A stretch of 64,000 nt of DNA from Treponema zioleckii (lineage in GTDB: Bacteria > Spirochaetota > Spirochaetia > Treponematales > Treponemataceae). The notes under the pieces were generated by a model. It worked only from the letters and a program-made list of their open reading frames with translations. It searched no databases and had not been told where the DNA came from. Position 1 is the first letter of the stretch. Every line of letters starts with the position of its first letter. Both the position numbers and the translations under genes were made by a program. The DNA is taken from the NCBI RefSeq assembly GCF_014737315.1, contig NZ_JPUF01000008.1, forward strand, positions 1 through 64,000, read 5' to 3'. This document shows, one piece after another, positions 9,911 through 18,788 of the stretch.

Positions 9911-11191
9911 TTAGAAAAACATATTTATGAATTTTTTTACACCTTTTGTCAAAAAATTTTCTTCGTCAGTTGATTCAACAACTTTCTGTTTCTTACCGTG
10001 CTTTACGGAAGAGCTTCCCTTGTCCGCAATAATGAGACCGACGGCTGTAGCCCACTCGGAAGTTCGGTAAGACTCTTCGATTCCACCAAAATTTCCCGGA
10101 ACGCCAATTCTTACGGCAGAAGTCTGGAAAACGTACTTTGCAGCCTCAACGACACCGTTCATAAGGGCGCCGCCACCAGTAAGAATAATATTTCCGTCCA
10201 GACTGTTTATCTTATAACGCCGCTCAGGGCCTGTAAAACATTTCTTCTTTATTTCTTCAAAGCACAGCTGGAAAATCTGAATTATTCGGGCCTGAATAAT
10301 CTGACTCAATTCAATTCGCTTTTTTAGTTCAGGAGCCTTTCCGCCAATTCCAGGAACAAGAACTTCTTCATTCATGCCAACAAGCTCTGCCCAGGCACAA
10401 CCGTTTTCGATTTTTATTTTTTCAGCATTTTCTGGAGAAATTCCCCAAACCTTTACAATATCGTTCGTAACAAGTTTTCCGCCGGCAGGAATCGAAATCG
10501 TGCAAATAGGCGCGTCGTCATAAATAACGACAGCATCGGTCGAACCGCCGCCCAAATCAATCAGAATCGAGCCAAGTTCACGCTCGTCCTTTCCCATTAC
10601 GGCTTCCGTACAAGCAAGCGTTTTTAAGAAAACTTTGTCCAAATCATAATTCGTGCGGGCAACACAATCTTTTATGTTTTTAATTTGAGTTGTCGATGCG
10701 GTAATGATACAAACGTCAACTTCGAGACGAACAGCAAAATTGTTCAGAGGATCTTTGTAGCCCGGAACACCGTTTACAATATAATCTTGCGGAATAAGAT
10801 GAAGAATTTCACGAGTCATAGGAATACTGAACGCATTCGCATTCTGCAAGACTCGCTGTCTGTCTTCCTCTGTAATCGAACGCTCACGCTTTCCTACCGT
10901 ATTTATGGCAACTTGCCCCTGCGACTGATGAGACTCAATCTGCGCACCGCCAATTCCAGCGACACATCCCACAGCCTCAATTCCAGCATTCATTTCTGCA
11001 TCTTCAATGGTATCTTTTACCACCTCTTTTGCAGACTCAATATTTACGATTACGCCATTGCGCAAAAATCCGGGAGAAGCCCTTTTTGCAACACCGAGAA
11101 TCTCCACAGAATTATCTTCATTAATTACACCAATTACAGCCCTGACATAACAAGTGCCAATGTCTAGACCTATAACAACATTATCTGTCAA
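9911..11191 (-). CDS. ftsA: Cell division protein FtsA
   Basis: Actin-like ATPase that tethers FtsZ to the membrane. GLDIGTCYVRAVIG is the phosphate-1 loop, LIDLGGGSTDAVV the phosphate-2 loop, and GNIILTGGGALMNGV the adenosine motif. The C-terminal FLTKGVKKFINMFF is the expected amphipathic membrane helix. 426 aa is a normal length. Translation starts at TTG (11191), chosen because AGGAG lies 6 nt upstream and the motif begins at once. It follows ftsQ by 11 bp and precedes ftsZ by about 105 bp. Confidence 0.96.
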   Translation of the reverse strand: MTDNVVIGLDIGTCYVRAVIGVINEDNSVEILGVAKRASPGFLRNGVIVNIESAKEVVKDTIEDAEMNAGIEAVGCVAGIGGAQIESHQSQGQVAINTVGKRERSITEEDRQRVLQNANAFSIPMTREILHLIPQDYIVNGVPGYKDPLNNFAVRLEVDVCIITASTTQIKNIKDCVARTNYDLDKVFLKTLACTEAVMGKDERELGSILIDLGGGSTDAVVIYDDAPICTISIPAGGKLVTNDIVKVWGISPENAEKIKIENGCAWAELVGMNEEVLVPGIGGKAPELKKRIELSQIIQARIIQIFQLCFEEIKKKCFTGPERRYKINSLDGNIILTGGGALMNGVVEAAKYVFQTSAVRIGVPGNFGGIEESYRTSEWATAVGLIIADKGSSSVKHGKKQKVVESTDEENFLTKGVKKFINMFF

Positions 11192-11202
11192 AAAAACTCC
11201 TG

Positions 11203-12027
11203 CTATTGATTACGGGTTCTGAATGCAACCGAGCCATAACGAAGGTCAATTTCCTCAACATCAGGCTCCAATGTATTAACTACGTCCAACGCAACCATCA
11301 TATATTGCAAAGCTTCCTCATTCAATTGGCGACCAGTAAGAATCCTTGTCTTTGAGTGAACAGGATAAAGAACAAGCTCGTAGTTACCATATTCCTTTGG
11401 AACGACGTGGATTTCCGAAACCGCCGCAAAATAATTCTGCGAAAGCTTTCTAATCGAAGCAATCTGATCCATAAGACCACGATACTTCATAGGAATTCTC
11501 ATGCCCTCAGGAATATTTTCCAAAGGAATTCCTGAAATCAATGGAATCGAACGGTCTGAATGAGCGATATTTGAAGGAGAAGTAAAAAGAACGCCGCTCT
11601 TGTCAATCTGAACGGGAACCGTCCGTCCGTTCGAATTGACAAAAGTCATTGCGACCGGCTCTCTTTCAATTACGTTTATATAAATTTTATCGGGAAAACT
11701 TTTTACAATCTGAACACTCTCGATTCCTGCGATAGACGAAATAAGCTCAACCGCTTCATCAGAATCAAAACTGAAAAAATTTTTTGAGAGCATAGGACTT
11801 ATAGAATGATTCAGTTCCTGTTCAGAATAACTGGACGAACCGCTCCAGGCAACATTAACGGTCTGCAAACACGGAATTACAAGAAAATAAACGAGCATTT
11901 CAACAACGAGAAGAAAACAGAAAACGATTATAAAAAGCTTTAGGGTATTCATTTTTGACGTCCCCCCGCTTTTTGATTTTGAGACCTGTGACACATTGTC
12001 GAAAGCCTGAAAAACATAATCACTCAT
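11203..12027 (-). CDS. ftsQ: FtsQ/DivIB-like division protein
   Basis: Bitopic division protein of 274 aa. The cytoplasmic N-terminus ends in a basic stretch (SKSGGTSKMN), followed by one membrane segment (about 29-52) and a POTRA-like domain (about 55-130: VAWSGSSSYSEQEL to VIEREPVAMTF). The divergent sequence is typical of FtsQ, so the name rests on topology plus position between ftsW and ftsA. Its ATG overlaps the last codons of ftsW by 8 bp, a sign of translational coupling. Confidence 0.85.
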   Translation of the reverse strand: MSDYVFQAFDNVSQVSKSKSGGTSKMNTLKLFIIVFCFLLVVEMLVYFLVIPCLQTVNVAWSGSSSYSEQELNHSISPMLSKNFFSFDSDEAVELISSIAGIESVQIVKSFPDKIYINVIEREPVAMTFVNSNGRTVPVQIDKSGVLFTSPSNIAHSDRSIPLISGIPLENIPEGMRIPMKYRGLMDQIASIRKLSQNYFAAVSEIHVVPKEYGNYELVLYPVHSKTRILTGRQLNEEALQYMMVALDVVNTLEPDVEEIDLRYGSVAFRTRNQ

Positions 12028-13192
12028 AAATCACATCTCCTACAGAAGTATCTTGCTCATCTATTTTATCGATGCGGGAAGTGTTAACTATAAATCCGCA
12101 CATCGCTAACGTTATTATTATCGACGTTCCGCCCGAAGAAAAGAATGGCAAAGGCACGCCAGTTGAAGGAATTACGCCAACCACAACGGCCACATTCATG
12201 AGTGACTGACCGACGATTACCGCCAAAAGCCCGAACGAAGCAAGGGAGGCGAAACGGTCAGAAGTCGTAAGGACAGTCACCATGACGCGCCAGGCAAAGC
12301 AGCCTAAAAGAATAAAGTAAATAATCACTCCGAAGAATCCAGTTCCTTCGACCCAGCCAGCAAAAATATAATCCGACTGAACTTCTGGAACGTGACCGGT
12401 TTTTATCAGCCCGGAACCGAACCCTTGCCCCCAAAATCCGCCGGAAATAATCGCCCTTTTTGCCGCCATCGGCTGATAATTGTAATCCTGAGCATAGTTC
12501 GTCTGGTCAAGATAACCGACAATTCGGTTAAGACGGTACTCATTCAAAGTTACCGAAAGAACTGCGAGCGGAACCACAATCAAAAGAAGTGGAAAAAGCC
12601 AGAGAATTTTTGCCCCCGATGCAAGAAAAACAAGCACGCCGACCATAAAAATAAAACACGTTGTCGAAAAATCCTTGTGCATCAGAACGCAACCGCAGAA
12701 CATCAGCAAAAAGCAAACGGCAGGCCAGACAGTTTTGTCTTCCTGTTTTAAAAGCTTATTCTGTTTGTCAAAAAAGTTCGCAAGATAAAGAACCATGACC
12801 ATTTTAATAAGCTCAGATGGCTGAAAAGTCGAAAGAAAAGGAACTTTAAGCCAGCGTCTAGCTCCGTTTATGGTTTTCCCTAATCCCGGAACGAAAATCA
12901 AAAAACATAAAAGAACTGAGGCAAAAACCATAATCGGCAAAAGCTTTCGGATTTTGTTCATGTCAACAATCACAAAAAACAAAAAACCAAAAAAACCGAT
13001 TGCAGAGCTTATGAGCTGTCTTTTTACAAAATGGAACGGACTTCCAAAAATCCGCTGACCGTAACTGCTCGAACAAAAATACAGCGCGACGATTCCGATT
13101 CCCCACAAAAGAATTATAAGGAGAATTATTGAAGAGTCACATTTTCTGTATTTTTCAAGCGGTCTGTTCGTAAAAAAGTTAAAACGGCTCAT
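12020..13192 (-). CDS. ftsW: FtsW-type SEDS glycosyltransferase
   Basis: Polytopic SEDS protein (390 aa, about 10 membrane helices) that polymerises septal peptidoglycan with a cognate class B PBP. Family motifs visible: INGARRWLKVP, FQPSELIKMV, KDFSTTCF, YNYQPMAAKRAIISGG, FAGWVEGTGFFGV and PLPFFSSGGTS. It lies between murF and ftsQ. No class B PBP (ftsI) gene is present in this cluster; the partner must be encoded elsewhere. Confidence 0.95.
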   Translation of the reverse strand: MSRFNFFTNRPLEKYRKCDSSIILLIILLWGIGIVALYFCSSSYGQRIFGSPFHFVKRQLISSAIGFFGFLFFVIVDMNKIRKLLPIMVFASVLLCFLIFVPGLGKTINGARRWLKVPFLSTFQPSELIKMVMVLYLANFFDKQNKLLKQEDKTVWPAVCFLLMFCGCVLMHKDFSTTCFIFMVGVLVFLASGAKILWLFPLLLIVVPLAVLSVTLNEYRLNRIVGYLDQTNYAQDYNYQPMAAKRAIISGGFWGQGFGSGLIKTGHVPEVQSDYIFAGWVEGTGFFGVIIYFILLGCFAWRVMVTVLTTSDRFASLASFGLLAVIVGQSLMNVAVVVGVIPSTGVPLPFFSSGGTSIIITLAMCGFIVNTSRIDKIDEQDTSVGDVIYE

Positions 13193-13224
13193 TTTATACT
13201 ATCAATTCTCTTTTTTTCGCTAAT

Positions 13225-14673
13225 CTACTTTTTATAATTAGATTCAAGAAGAGGCATAAGTCTCTCAAGCCCCACTCCACGGGAACCTTTGAGCAAAACA
13301 AAATCCCCGTCCGACGCAAATGAATTTATTTCGGACGCGGCTTTTTCAATCGATTGGAGTGAATAATCGTCAACATGAATCAATTTTGTGTTTTGTCCGT
13401 TGCCAGAAAGTTTTTTTGCCTCGTCAAAACCAGAGGCCATTTCTGTTCCCACAAAAACAATCATGTCCGGCTTGCTTTCAATGGCGAGTTTTCCGGCGTT
13501 GGCATGTGCCTTTTTAGACTCATCACCAAGTTCCAGCATATCGCCGAGAACAAAAATCTTTTTTGAAGGAATATTTACTGACGCACAGAATTCAATCGCC
13601 TTTTCCATTGAATCCGGATTTGCGTTGTAGCAATCTTCAAGAACGTTCAGCCGACCTTTTACGAGTTGGCTTCGTCCGCTAAGCGGCTTTAAGCTCTCAA
13701 TTCCGGCTTTAATCTGCTCTGGAGAAAGCCCAAGTTCACGTGCAAGGGCAACCGCGCCCAAAGCGTTCGTAAAGTTATATTTTCCTGGAAGAGAAAGACG
13801 CATTTTTACGCCGTCAACAGAAAAAGTCGTGCCTTCAAGACCGTCGTCGCTAATAAAAACTACTCCAGAATCTTTAACGTTCTTTCCGTAGCGGATAATT
13901 TTTCCTTTTACGCCCTCGCAAAGAAAATCTGCAAAATCATCTTCGTCAGGAATTACGGCAGCACCGTTTGAGTCAACAAAATTAAAAATCTTCTTTTTTT
14001 CTTGTGCGATTGCCTCACGAGACCCCAAAAGTCCTATGTGCGCTGTGCCAATATTCGTTATGATTCCAAAATTCGGCTTAAAAACTTCGGCAATCTCCCC
14101 TATTTCATTCTGGCGGTTCATGCCCATCTCAAAAAGTCCAAGTTCATGATCAGAACGAATGCTGAACACTGAAAGCGGCAAGCCCGTCTCGGAATTCAAA
14201 TTGCCAACGTTGCAAACGACCTTGTATTTTTGACTCAGAACTGAAGCCGCAATTTCTTTTGTGGTCGTTTTTCCGCTCGAACCAGTCACGGAGCAACGGA
14301 TAAGATTCGGGAATTTCTGCACATACGCACCAGCGGCTTTTTGAAGACCGTGCAAAGTGTTTGAGACATACACAAAAGCAACGCAAGGATTCTTTTTTGA
14401 AAGTTCGATAATTTCATCATCTTTCTTTGAAACAAGAACGACGCTAGCCCCGCTTTCGAGAGCCTTAGGAATGTATATGTGCCCGTCCTGCTTTTCGCCG
14501 ATTAAAGGCACAAAAAGAGTGTTTTTCTTTACGGAACGGCTGTCTGTAGCCACTGAATCAAAATAGAAATTTTTCTCGTCAAAATCTTTGTTCAAAAGTT
14601 CGCCATCAATGCTCTTTAGAGCATTCAGAAACTCTTTTAAAGAAAGAAAAGAGACGTTTTTTACATCTGTCAT
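13225..14673 (-). CDS. murF: MurF, UDP-MurNAc-tripeptide--D-Ala-D-Ala ligase
   Basis: Mur ligase adding D-Ala-D-Ala to form the UDP-MurNAc-pentapeptide in the cytoplasm. The ATP loop is VTGSSGKTTTKE (about 128-139), with central-domain motifs NIGTAHIGLLGS and LEDCYNANPDSMEKAIEF, and C-terminal GDMLELGDESKKAH and LLKGSRGVGLERL. 482 aa is typical. The ATG follows GGTGGG. Other mur genes are absent here. Two strong hairpins separate it from ftsL upstream, so it may be partly uncoupled from the mraZ promoter. Confidence 0.95.
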   Translation of the reverse strand: MTDVKNVSFLSLKEFLNALKSIDGELLNKDFDEKNFYFDSVATDSRSVKKNTLFVPLIGEKQDGHIYIPKALESGASVVLVSKKDDEIIELSKKNPCVAFVYVSNTLHGLQKAAGAYVQKFPNLIRCSVTGSSGKTTTKEIAASVLSQKYKVVCNVGNLNSETGLPLSVFSIRSDHELGLFEMGMNRQNEIGEIAEVFKPNFGIITNIGTAHIGLLGSREAIAQEKKKIFNFVDSNGAAVIPDEDDFADFLCEGVKGKIIRYGKNVKDSGVVFISDDGLEGTTFSVDGVKMRLSLPGKYNFTNALGAVALARELGLSPEQIKAGIESLKPLSGRSQLVKGRLNVLEDCYNANPDSMEKAIEFCASVNIPSKKIFVLGDMLELGDESKKAHANAGKLAIESKPDMIVFVGTEMASGFDEAKKLSGNGQNTKLIHVDDYSLQSIEKAASEINSFASDGDFVLLKGSRGVGLERLMPLLESNYKK

Positions 14674-14756
14674 AAAATACCCACCCAGATTTTTGACATA
14701 ATTTTTTTATTTGGCGGAAGCCCAAAAACTTCGTTTTTTTGAGTCAACCTAAAAAT

Positions 14757-14861
14757 GCGATGTTTTAAGACTCACTATCCTCAAGAAAACATCGCGAAAA
14801 AACTCGCCGGAAAGCCTAAAAACATCCTGAGTTTTAGGGCTACCGGTGAACGCGAGTTTTT
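14757..14861 (-). terminator. Two tandem hairpins between ftsL and murF (attenuator or terminator)
   Basis: First hairpin: an 11-nt arm at 14797-14807 (AAAAAACTCGC) pairs with GCGAGTTTTT at 14852-14861, with further pairing inside (CCGG/CCGG and CCTAAAAAC/GTTTTAGG). It begins inside the last codon of ftsL. Second hairpin: GCGATGTTTT (14757-14766) with AAAACATCGC (14786-14795), 10 bp perfect. The first ends in TTTTTT on the minus strand and so resembles an intrinsic terminator. It is also symmetric, which makes it potentially bidirectional. Confidence 0.6.
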
Positions 14862-15153
14862 ACTTTGACTTTATTTCGACACGAACGATATCTTCTTTAT
14901 TTGCTTTATGCATTCCAAGTTCGTTCTCAGCAAGCTTTTCGATTCGGTCTGAACTGGAAAGCACGCTGATGTCAGAAATAAGCTCCCTATTTTTTTCCAC
15001 AAGCTCCACCTGCCTGTTTTCAAGGCTGTTAAGCTCGTGTTTGAGGTTCTTGAATCTATTCGCCTGATACACGTTCACTAAAAGCAAAGCGGGTATGCAA
15101 ATGGCAATAAGATAGATTACAAGAGAGCCTCGCTTTGGATGACGAAGCGTCAT
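14860..15153 (-). CDS. ftsL: FtsL-like bitopic division protein
   Basis: A 97-aa protein with a short basic N-terminus (LRHPKRGS), one membrane segment (about 11-30) and a predicted coiled coil (LKHELNSLENRQVELVEK). This is the architecture of FtsL/DivIC, and it sits directly after rsmH (stop and start overlap by one base) as in other dcw clusters. Sequence is too divergent for certainty; a septum-formation DivIC-type protein is the alternative. Confidence 0.75.
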   Translation of the reverse strand: MTLRHPKRGSLVIYLIAICIPALLLVNVYQANRFKNLKHELNSLENRQVELVEKNRELISDISVLSSSDRIEKLAENELGMHKANKEDIVRVEIKSK

Positions 15154-16148
15154 TAAATAGCCTCCGACTCGATTTGTAACAAATGAATTTCTGACGCATC
15201 CCGAAGTTTTCGTACAACACGCAACTTCGCGCTGCGGCTCGGAGAATTCACTTTTACTTCTTCGGTCGTAGGCTCAATTGGTTTTCTGGTCAAAATCTCT
15301 GCACAAGGCGTTCCGCCACATGTACATTTTGGTTGCTCAGGAGGACAAACGCACTGTTTTCCGAGATTCCTAAAGTAATTCTTTACGATTCTGTCCTCTA
15401 ACGAATGGAAAGTGATTACACCCATTTTTCCGCCCGTCTGAAGAACGTTGAACGCGGCATGAAGAGCTTCTGGAAGACGTCGAAGCTCGCTGTTCACAGC
15501 GATTCTCAACGCCTGAAAAGTTCTCGTTGCCGGATGAATCGGACCATGACGATAATTTGCAGGAACTGCGTCATATATAATTTCGGCTAAAGCTTTTGAA
15601 GACATTATCTTTCCCGTGCTTCTTGCCGAAACAATGGCTTTCGCAATTCTCCTGCTCATTTTTTCGTCGCTATATAAATAGATAAGATTTGCAAGTTCTT
15701 CTTCCCGCATCGTGTTCACAATGTCGGCGGCGCTCTCGCCTTCATCGGAATTCAAACGCATATCGAGCGGTTCGTCGTAACGGAAAGAGAATCCTCGCCC
15801 GGATTTTTCGTAATGATAAACGCTGATTCCCAGGTCAAAAAGAATGATATTAGGTCTTTCCTGGCTCTCAAAATCAAAATTCTTGTAAAAATTATTGAAC
15901 CAGCCGTTGTAAAACTGCATTCTTTCGCCAAAAGGACTTAACCGTTCACGGGCGCGTGCCTGAATCGTCTTGTCCGCATCAAGACCTAAAATATGAAGAT
16001 TTTGGAATTTTGAAAGAAACGCGTTTGAATGTCCGCCCTCACCCAATGTCGAATCAATCATAAAAGCATGATTTTCAAAAGGCTCTCCGACAGGAGACAA
16101 ATATTCAAGACACTCATTTAAAAGGACTGGCGTATGAACGATTTCCAA
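15153..16148 (-). CDS. rsmH: RsmH (MraW), 16S rRNA m4C1402 methyltransferase
   Basis: SAM-dependent methyltransferase for N4 of C1402 in 16S rRNA. Motifs: opening HTPVLLNECLEYL, SAM loop IDSTLGEGGHSNAFL, NIILFDLGIS, RGFSFRYDEPLDMRL, ATRTFQALRIAVNSEL and GVITFHSLEDRIVKNYF. 331 aa is slightly long. It starts at TTG 16148, since no ATG lies before the conserved N-terminus. A cysteine cluster (CVCPPEQPKCTCGGTPC, about 270-287) is present near the C-terminus, as in many homologues. Confidence 0.95.
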   Translation of the reverse strand: MEIVHTPVLLNECLEYLSPVGEPFENHAFMIDSTLGEGGHSNAFLSKFQNLHILGLDADKTIQARARERLSPFGERMQFYNGWFNNFYKNFDFESQERPNIILFDLGISVYHYEKSGRGFSFRYDEPLDMRLNSDEGESAADIVNTMREEELANLIYLYSDEKMSRRIAKAIVSARSTGKIMSSKALAEIIYDAVPANYRHGPIHPATRTFQALRIAVNSELRRLPEALHAAFNVLQTGGKMGVITFHSLEDRIVKNYFRNLGKQCVCPPEQPKCTCGGTPCAEILTRKPIEPTTEEVKVNSPSRSAKLRVVRKLRDASEIHLLQIESEAI

Positions 16149-16201
16149 CTTTTTTACCCCAAAGCTATTTTTTTAGATGGTGACAAGAAGATAAAAAATA
16201 A

Positions 16202-16245
16202 GCGCGGCACTCTGATTCACCTTGTAGTGTAAAAGATTGCCGCGC
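16202..16245 (-). promoter_or_regulatory. Hairpin in the mraZ-rsmH gap
   Basis: GCGCGGCA (16202-16209) and TGCCGCGC (16238-16245) form a perfect 8-bp GC-rich stem around a 28-nt loop in the 121-bp gap between mraZ and rsmH. No T run follows, so it is more likely an mRNA-processing or stabilising structure than a terminator. Confidence 0.45.
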
Positions 16246-16269
16246 AAGCTCGCAATTATTAGAAAAAAA

Positions 16270-16722
16270 TCAGAAACTTATAGAACCAAGTCCCTCTGCA
16301 GCCTGCAAAAAAGAATCTTCCGTTTCTTTCAAATAATTTGCGTAAGTCTCGGAATTCCAGAGTTCCATGTATTTGTTAATCCCCAAAATAACACATTCAC
16401 AAGAACCTGAAAGTCCAGCGTAATCACGTAAGCTCTGAGGAATTGAAATTCGACCTGACTTGTCGAATTCAACTTCCTGAGCCGGAGCAATCAATCGTCT
16501 CAAAACCAAGCGGTTCTGCGTATTGAACGGAGAAGCCGACTCCATGATTTTTGACGAAAGATTTTTCCATTCTTCTGGGGTATAAAGCCATAAACAGCGG
16601 TCAAGAGACTGCGTGACTATGAGAATATTATTACCTGATAGTTCACTTCTGAGATGAGCGGGGAATAAAATTCTCCCTTTCTCGTCCATAGTGTTGTGAT
16701 ATTCACCTGTCAGCAGTTCCAT
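16270..16722 (-). CDS. mraZ: MraZ transcriptional regulator of the division cluster
   Basis: AbrB-fold DNA-binding protein (150 aa) with the two hallmark repeats DEKGRILFPAHLR (about 13-25) and DKSGRISIPQSLR (about 88-100). It usually represses its own dcw operon. It is the first gene of the minus-strand block; a sigma70-type promoter and four GTGG repeats at 10-nt spacing lie directly upstream, so autoregulation is well supported by the sequence. Confidence 0.96.
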   Translation of the reverse strand: MELLTGEYHNTMDEKGRILFPAHLRSELSGNNILIVTQSLDRCLWLYTPEEWKNLSSKIMESASPFNTQNRLVLRRLIAPAQEVEFDKSGRISIPQSLRDYAGLSGSCECVILGINKYMELWNSETYANYLKETEDSFLQAAEGLGSISF

Positions 16723-16756
16723 CCACTATTCACCACTTACACCCACTTTTTCCCAC
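16722..16756 (-). promoter_or_regulatory. MraZ box: four GTGGN repeats at 10-nt spacing
   Basis: On the minus strand GTGGG (16752-16756), GTGGG (16742-16746), GTGGT (16732-16736) and GTGGA (16722-16726) are spaced exactly 10 nt, one helical turn, ending at the mraZ start. MraZ is known to bind arrays of TGGGN/GTGGG repeats with 5-nt spacers; this array matches. Its place downstream of the promoter suggests repression of early elongation or initiation. Confidence 0.85.
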
Positions 16757-16766
16757 CACAGTTTCT

Positions 16767-16794
16767 ATTTTAACCACAAAACTTATAAAGTCAA
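16767..16794 (-). promoter_or_regulatory. Sigma70-type promoter of mraZ and the dcw block
   Basis: TTGACT (16789-16794) and TAAAAT (16767-16772) are separated by 16 nt on the minus strand. The predicted transcription start falls near 16760, just upstream of the MraZ box. Confidence 0.75.
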
Positions 16795-16994
16795 CGTCAT
16801 TTTTTACCGATAAAAATTTATTTTTAGCTCTAAAAATCCGGGAAGCTAATAAATAAAGGGATTCGGACCGATTATTTTTTTTATAAAATTTTTTAATTCG
16901 TTTTTAATTTTTTAAGGTTTGCTTTTTAATTGCCCGAATGTTTAAAATATCACCTGTTAAAACACCGTATTTTTTATGATTTTAGGAGCAAGTT

Positions 16995-18005
16995 ATGCAT
17001 CGAGCAAAATATTTTTTTAGTCTGGTTTGTGCATTCATTTTTTCTTCAATATTTTATTCACCAATCATATTTGCCCAAAAAAAACATACGCATTTTGATT
17101 CGATTTCAATGGTTCGGCTTGGCCCGACGCAAAAAAACGTGCTCTACGAAAGGTACGTAATCGGGGACGGAACGCAGTCTTACACAGCCACGAGATGGAT
17201 TACGCCATTTTTGATGAATCAATACGAAACGACTTACGAACTTTGGTACGAAGTCCGCGACATTGCCGAACAACTTGGCTACACGTTCAAAAGCAAGGGC
17301 GAAGGCGGCTCAAAAGGAAAAACGGGAGCGGCCCCAACCGACGAAACTCGCCACCAGCCAGTTACGCTGATTTCTTGGTACGACGCAATCGTCTGGTGCA
17401 ACGCTTTGAGCGAAATTCACGGATTGACGCCATGCTACACGAATAACAAGAAAGTCCTTAAAGATGCGACTGACACGGCTTCTTGCGACCTTGCCCAATG
17501 CAATTTTGAAGCGGACGGATTTAGACTGCCCACCGAAGCGGAATGGGAATTTGCCGCACGAAAGCTCCCGAACGGCTACATGGACGGAGGATACGTTAGC
17601 GGTCAGTTCGACAAGAACGGAAATGAAAAATATTCAGAGGATGAAGTGGCTTGGACGCCGATGAACTCTGAAGAAACGCACGTCGTGGGAACTGCGGGAA
17701 CCGTGTTCAAAGAATCGGCGTTTCCGGAGCCTGGCTCAGGAAACGCAAATGCCGCCGATATTTTTGACATGAGCGGAAACGTAATCGAATTCTGCTGGGA
17801 CTGGTTTTTTACCCGCTACGAGGACGTTGAACCTGGAAAGCGTGCAACAGGACTGGAATTTGGAAGCGAGCGAGTCTGCCGCGGCGGAAGCTGGAGCCCT
17901 GTTACGATGCTGAGTGCCGCAGGAGACCGCTACAGTTACGATCCGAACGAAAGCTATGATTTTATGGGCTTTAGATTTGTTCAGACCGTAAAGGCGGAAA
18001 AATAG
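16995..18005 (+). CDS. Secreted SUMF1/FGE-fold protein
   Basis: 336 aa with a signal peptide (MHRAKYFFSL to IIFAQ, about 1-29) and a formylglycine-generating-enzyme-type domain (about 35-332). Family motifs: MNQYETTYELW, VTLISWYDAIVWCNALSE, FRLPTEAEWEFAAR, DMSGNVIEFCWDW, VCRGGSWS and DFMGFRFVQ. The paired active-site cysteines of true FGE are not seen after the GGSW motif, so sulfatase activation is unlikely. Export suggests a lectin-like or structural role. AGGAG lies 6-7 nt before the ATG. It converges with the phosphodiesterase gene. Treponemes carry many such paralogues. Confidence 0.85.
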   Translation: MHRAKYFFSLVCAFIFSSIFYSPIIFAQKKHTHFDSISMVRLGPTQKNVLYERYVIGDGTQSYTATRWITPFLMNQYETTYELWYEVRDIAEQLGYTFKSKGEGGSKGKTGAAPTDETRHQPVTLISWYDAIVWCNALSEIHGLTPCYTNNKKVLKDATDTASCDLAQCNFEADGFRLPTEAEWEFAARKLPNGYMDGGYVSGQFDKNGNEKYSEDEVAWTPMNSEETHVVGTAGTVFKESAFPEPGSGNANAADIFDMSGNVIEFCWDWFFTRYEDVEPGKRATGLEFGSERVCRGGSWSPVTMLSAAGDRYSYDPNESYDFMGFRFVQTVKAEK

Positions 18006-18020
18006 ATTTTAAGGCAATCA

Positions 18021-18719
18021 TTACAATGAGCAAAGCTCGGCTGAGTCAACTTTCCATTTGCCTTCAGAATCTTTGGCAGCAGTTACCCAGCCGTATTTGC
18101 CTTCTTCACCGAGGCTACCCGGATTGATTACTGTCGTGTCTCCGATTTTACTGATGCCCGCGCTCTCGTGAATGTGGCCTGTCACGACCAAAAACGGGGT
18201 GCGTTTTTCAATAAAATCGCGCAAAAGCTGACTTCCCACATGAACTCCGTTCGGAATTTTGTCGCATTCAGTGTCTTTTGGCGGATTGTGCATAATCAGA
18301 ATCAAATTTGACCAATGACCGTTTTCGTCTGCGCACTCTTCGCTGGAATTTTCAATTACATCAAAATCAGAAACAAGTTCCTCTTCTGAACGCTCAAACG
18401 GTGTTGAGCCTGTAAATTTTGAGCCGCCTCCAGAACCTGCAATCGCAATTCCTTCATCGTATGTGACGGTTCCCTGAACGCTCACGTCGGCATTCTCAAT
18501 TTCTTCGAGGAAATCTGGATTGTCGCAGTTTCCGAGGACTGCAAATATTTTTTCGTGCTTTTTTGTAAGTTTTTCGAGTACAGGCTTGCCAGTTTCCTCG
18601 TGTTCAAAAAGTGCAAAATCTCCGCCAAAAAGAACTGCGTCGGCAAGCTGGAATTTTTCGTCAAGTTTGTCGAGCTTCTCAAGATTTCCATGAATATCAG
18701 AAATTACCAAAAACTTCAT
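18021..18719 (-). CDS. YfcE-type metallophosphoesterase
   Basis: Calcineurin-like phosphodiesterase of about 232 aa. Metal-binding motifs in order: SDIHGN (about 7-12), GGDF, GNCDN, MHNPP, TGHIHES, then INPGSLGEEG. The YfcE subfamily cleaves artificial phosphodiesters and the natural substrate is unknown. The start was set at ATG 18719 because GAGGAGG lies 6 nt upstream; an in-frame upstream Met lacks a ribosome site. Length and the NPGSLG motif fit the MJ0936/YfcE group. Confidence 0.88.
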   Translation of the reverse strand: MKFLVISDIHGNLEKLDKLDEKFQLADAVLFGGDFALFEHEETGKPVLEKLTKKHEKIFAVLGNCDNPDFLEEIENADVSVQGTVTYDEGIAIAGSGGGSKFTGSTPFERSEEELVSDFDVIENSSEECADENGHWSNLILIMHNPPKDTECDKIPNGVHVGSQLLRDFIEKRTPFLVVTGHIHESAGISKIGDTTVINPGSLGEEGKYGWVTAAKDSEGKWKVDSAELCSL

Positions 18720-18788
18720 ATTTAACCTCCTCACGGCTTCCGCATTATAAACTTGCAAGTGTAAAAAAAAGTGTCATTCTGAAATTTT

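Noticed and set aside
16995-18005. True formylglycine-generating enzyme for sulfatases
   Set aside because: The paired active-site Cys are missing and no sulfatase gene is nearby.
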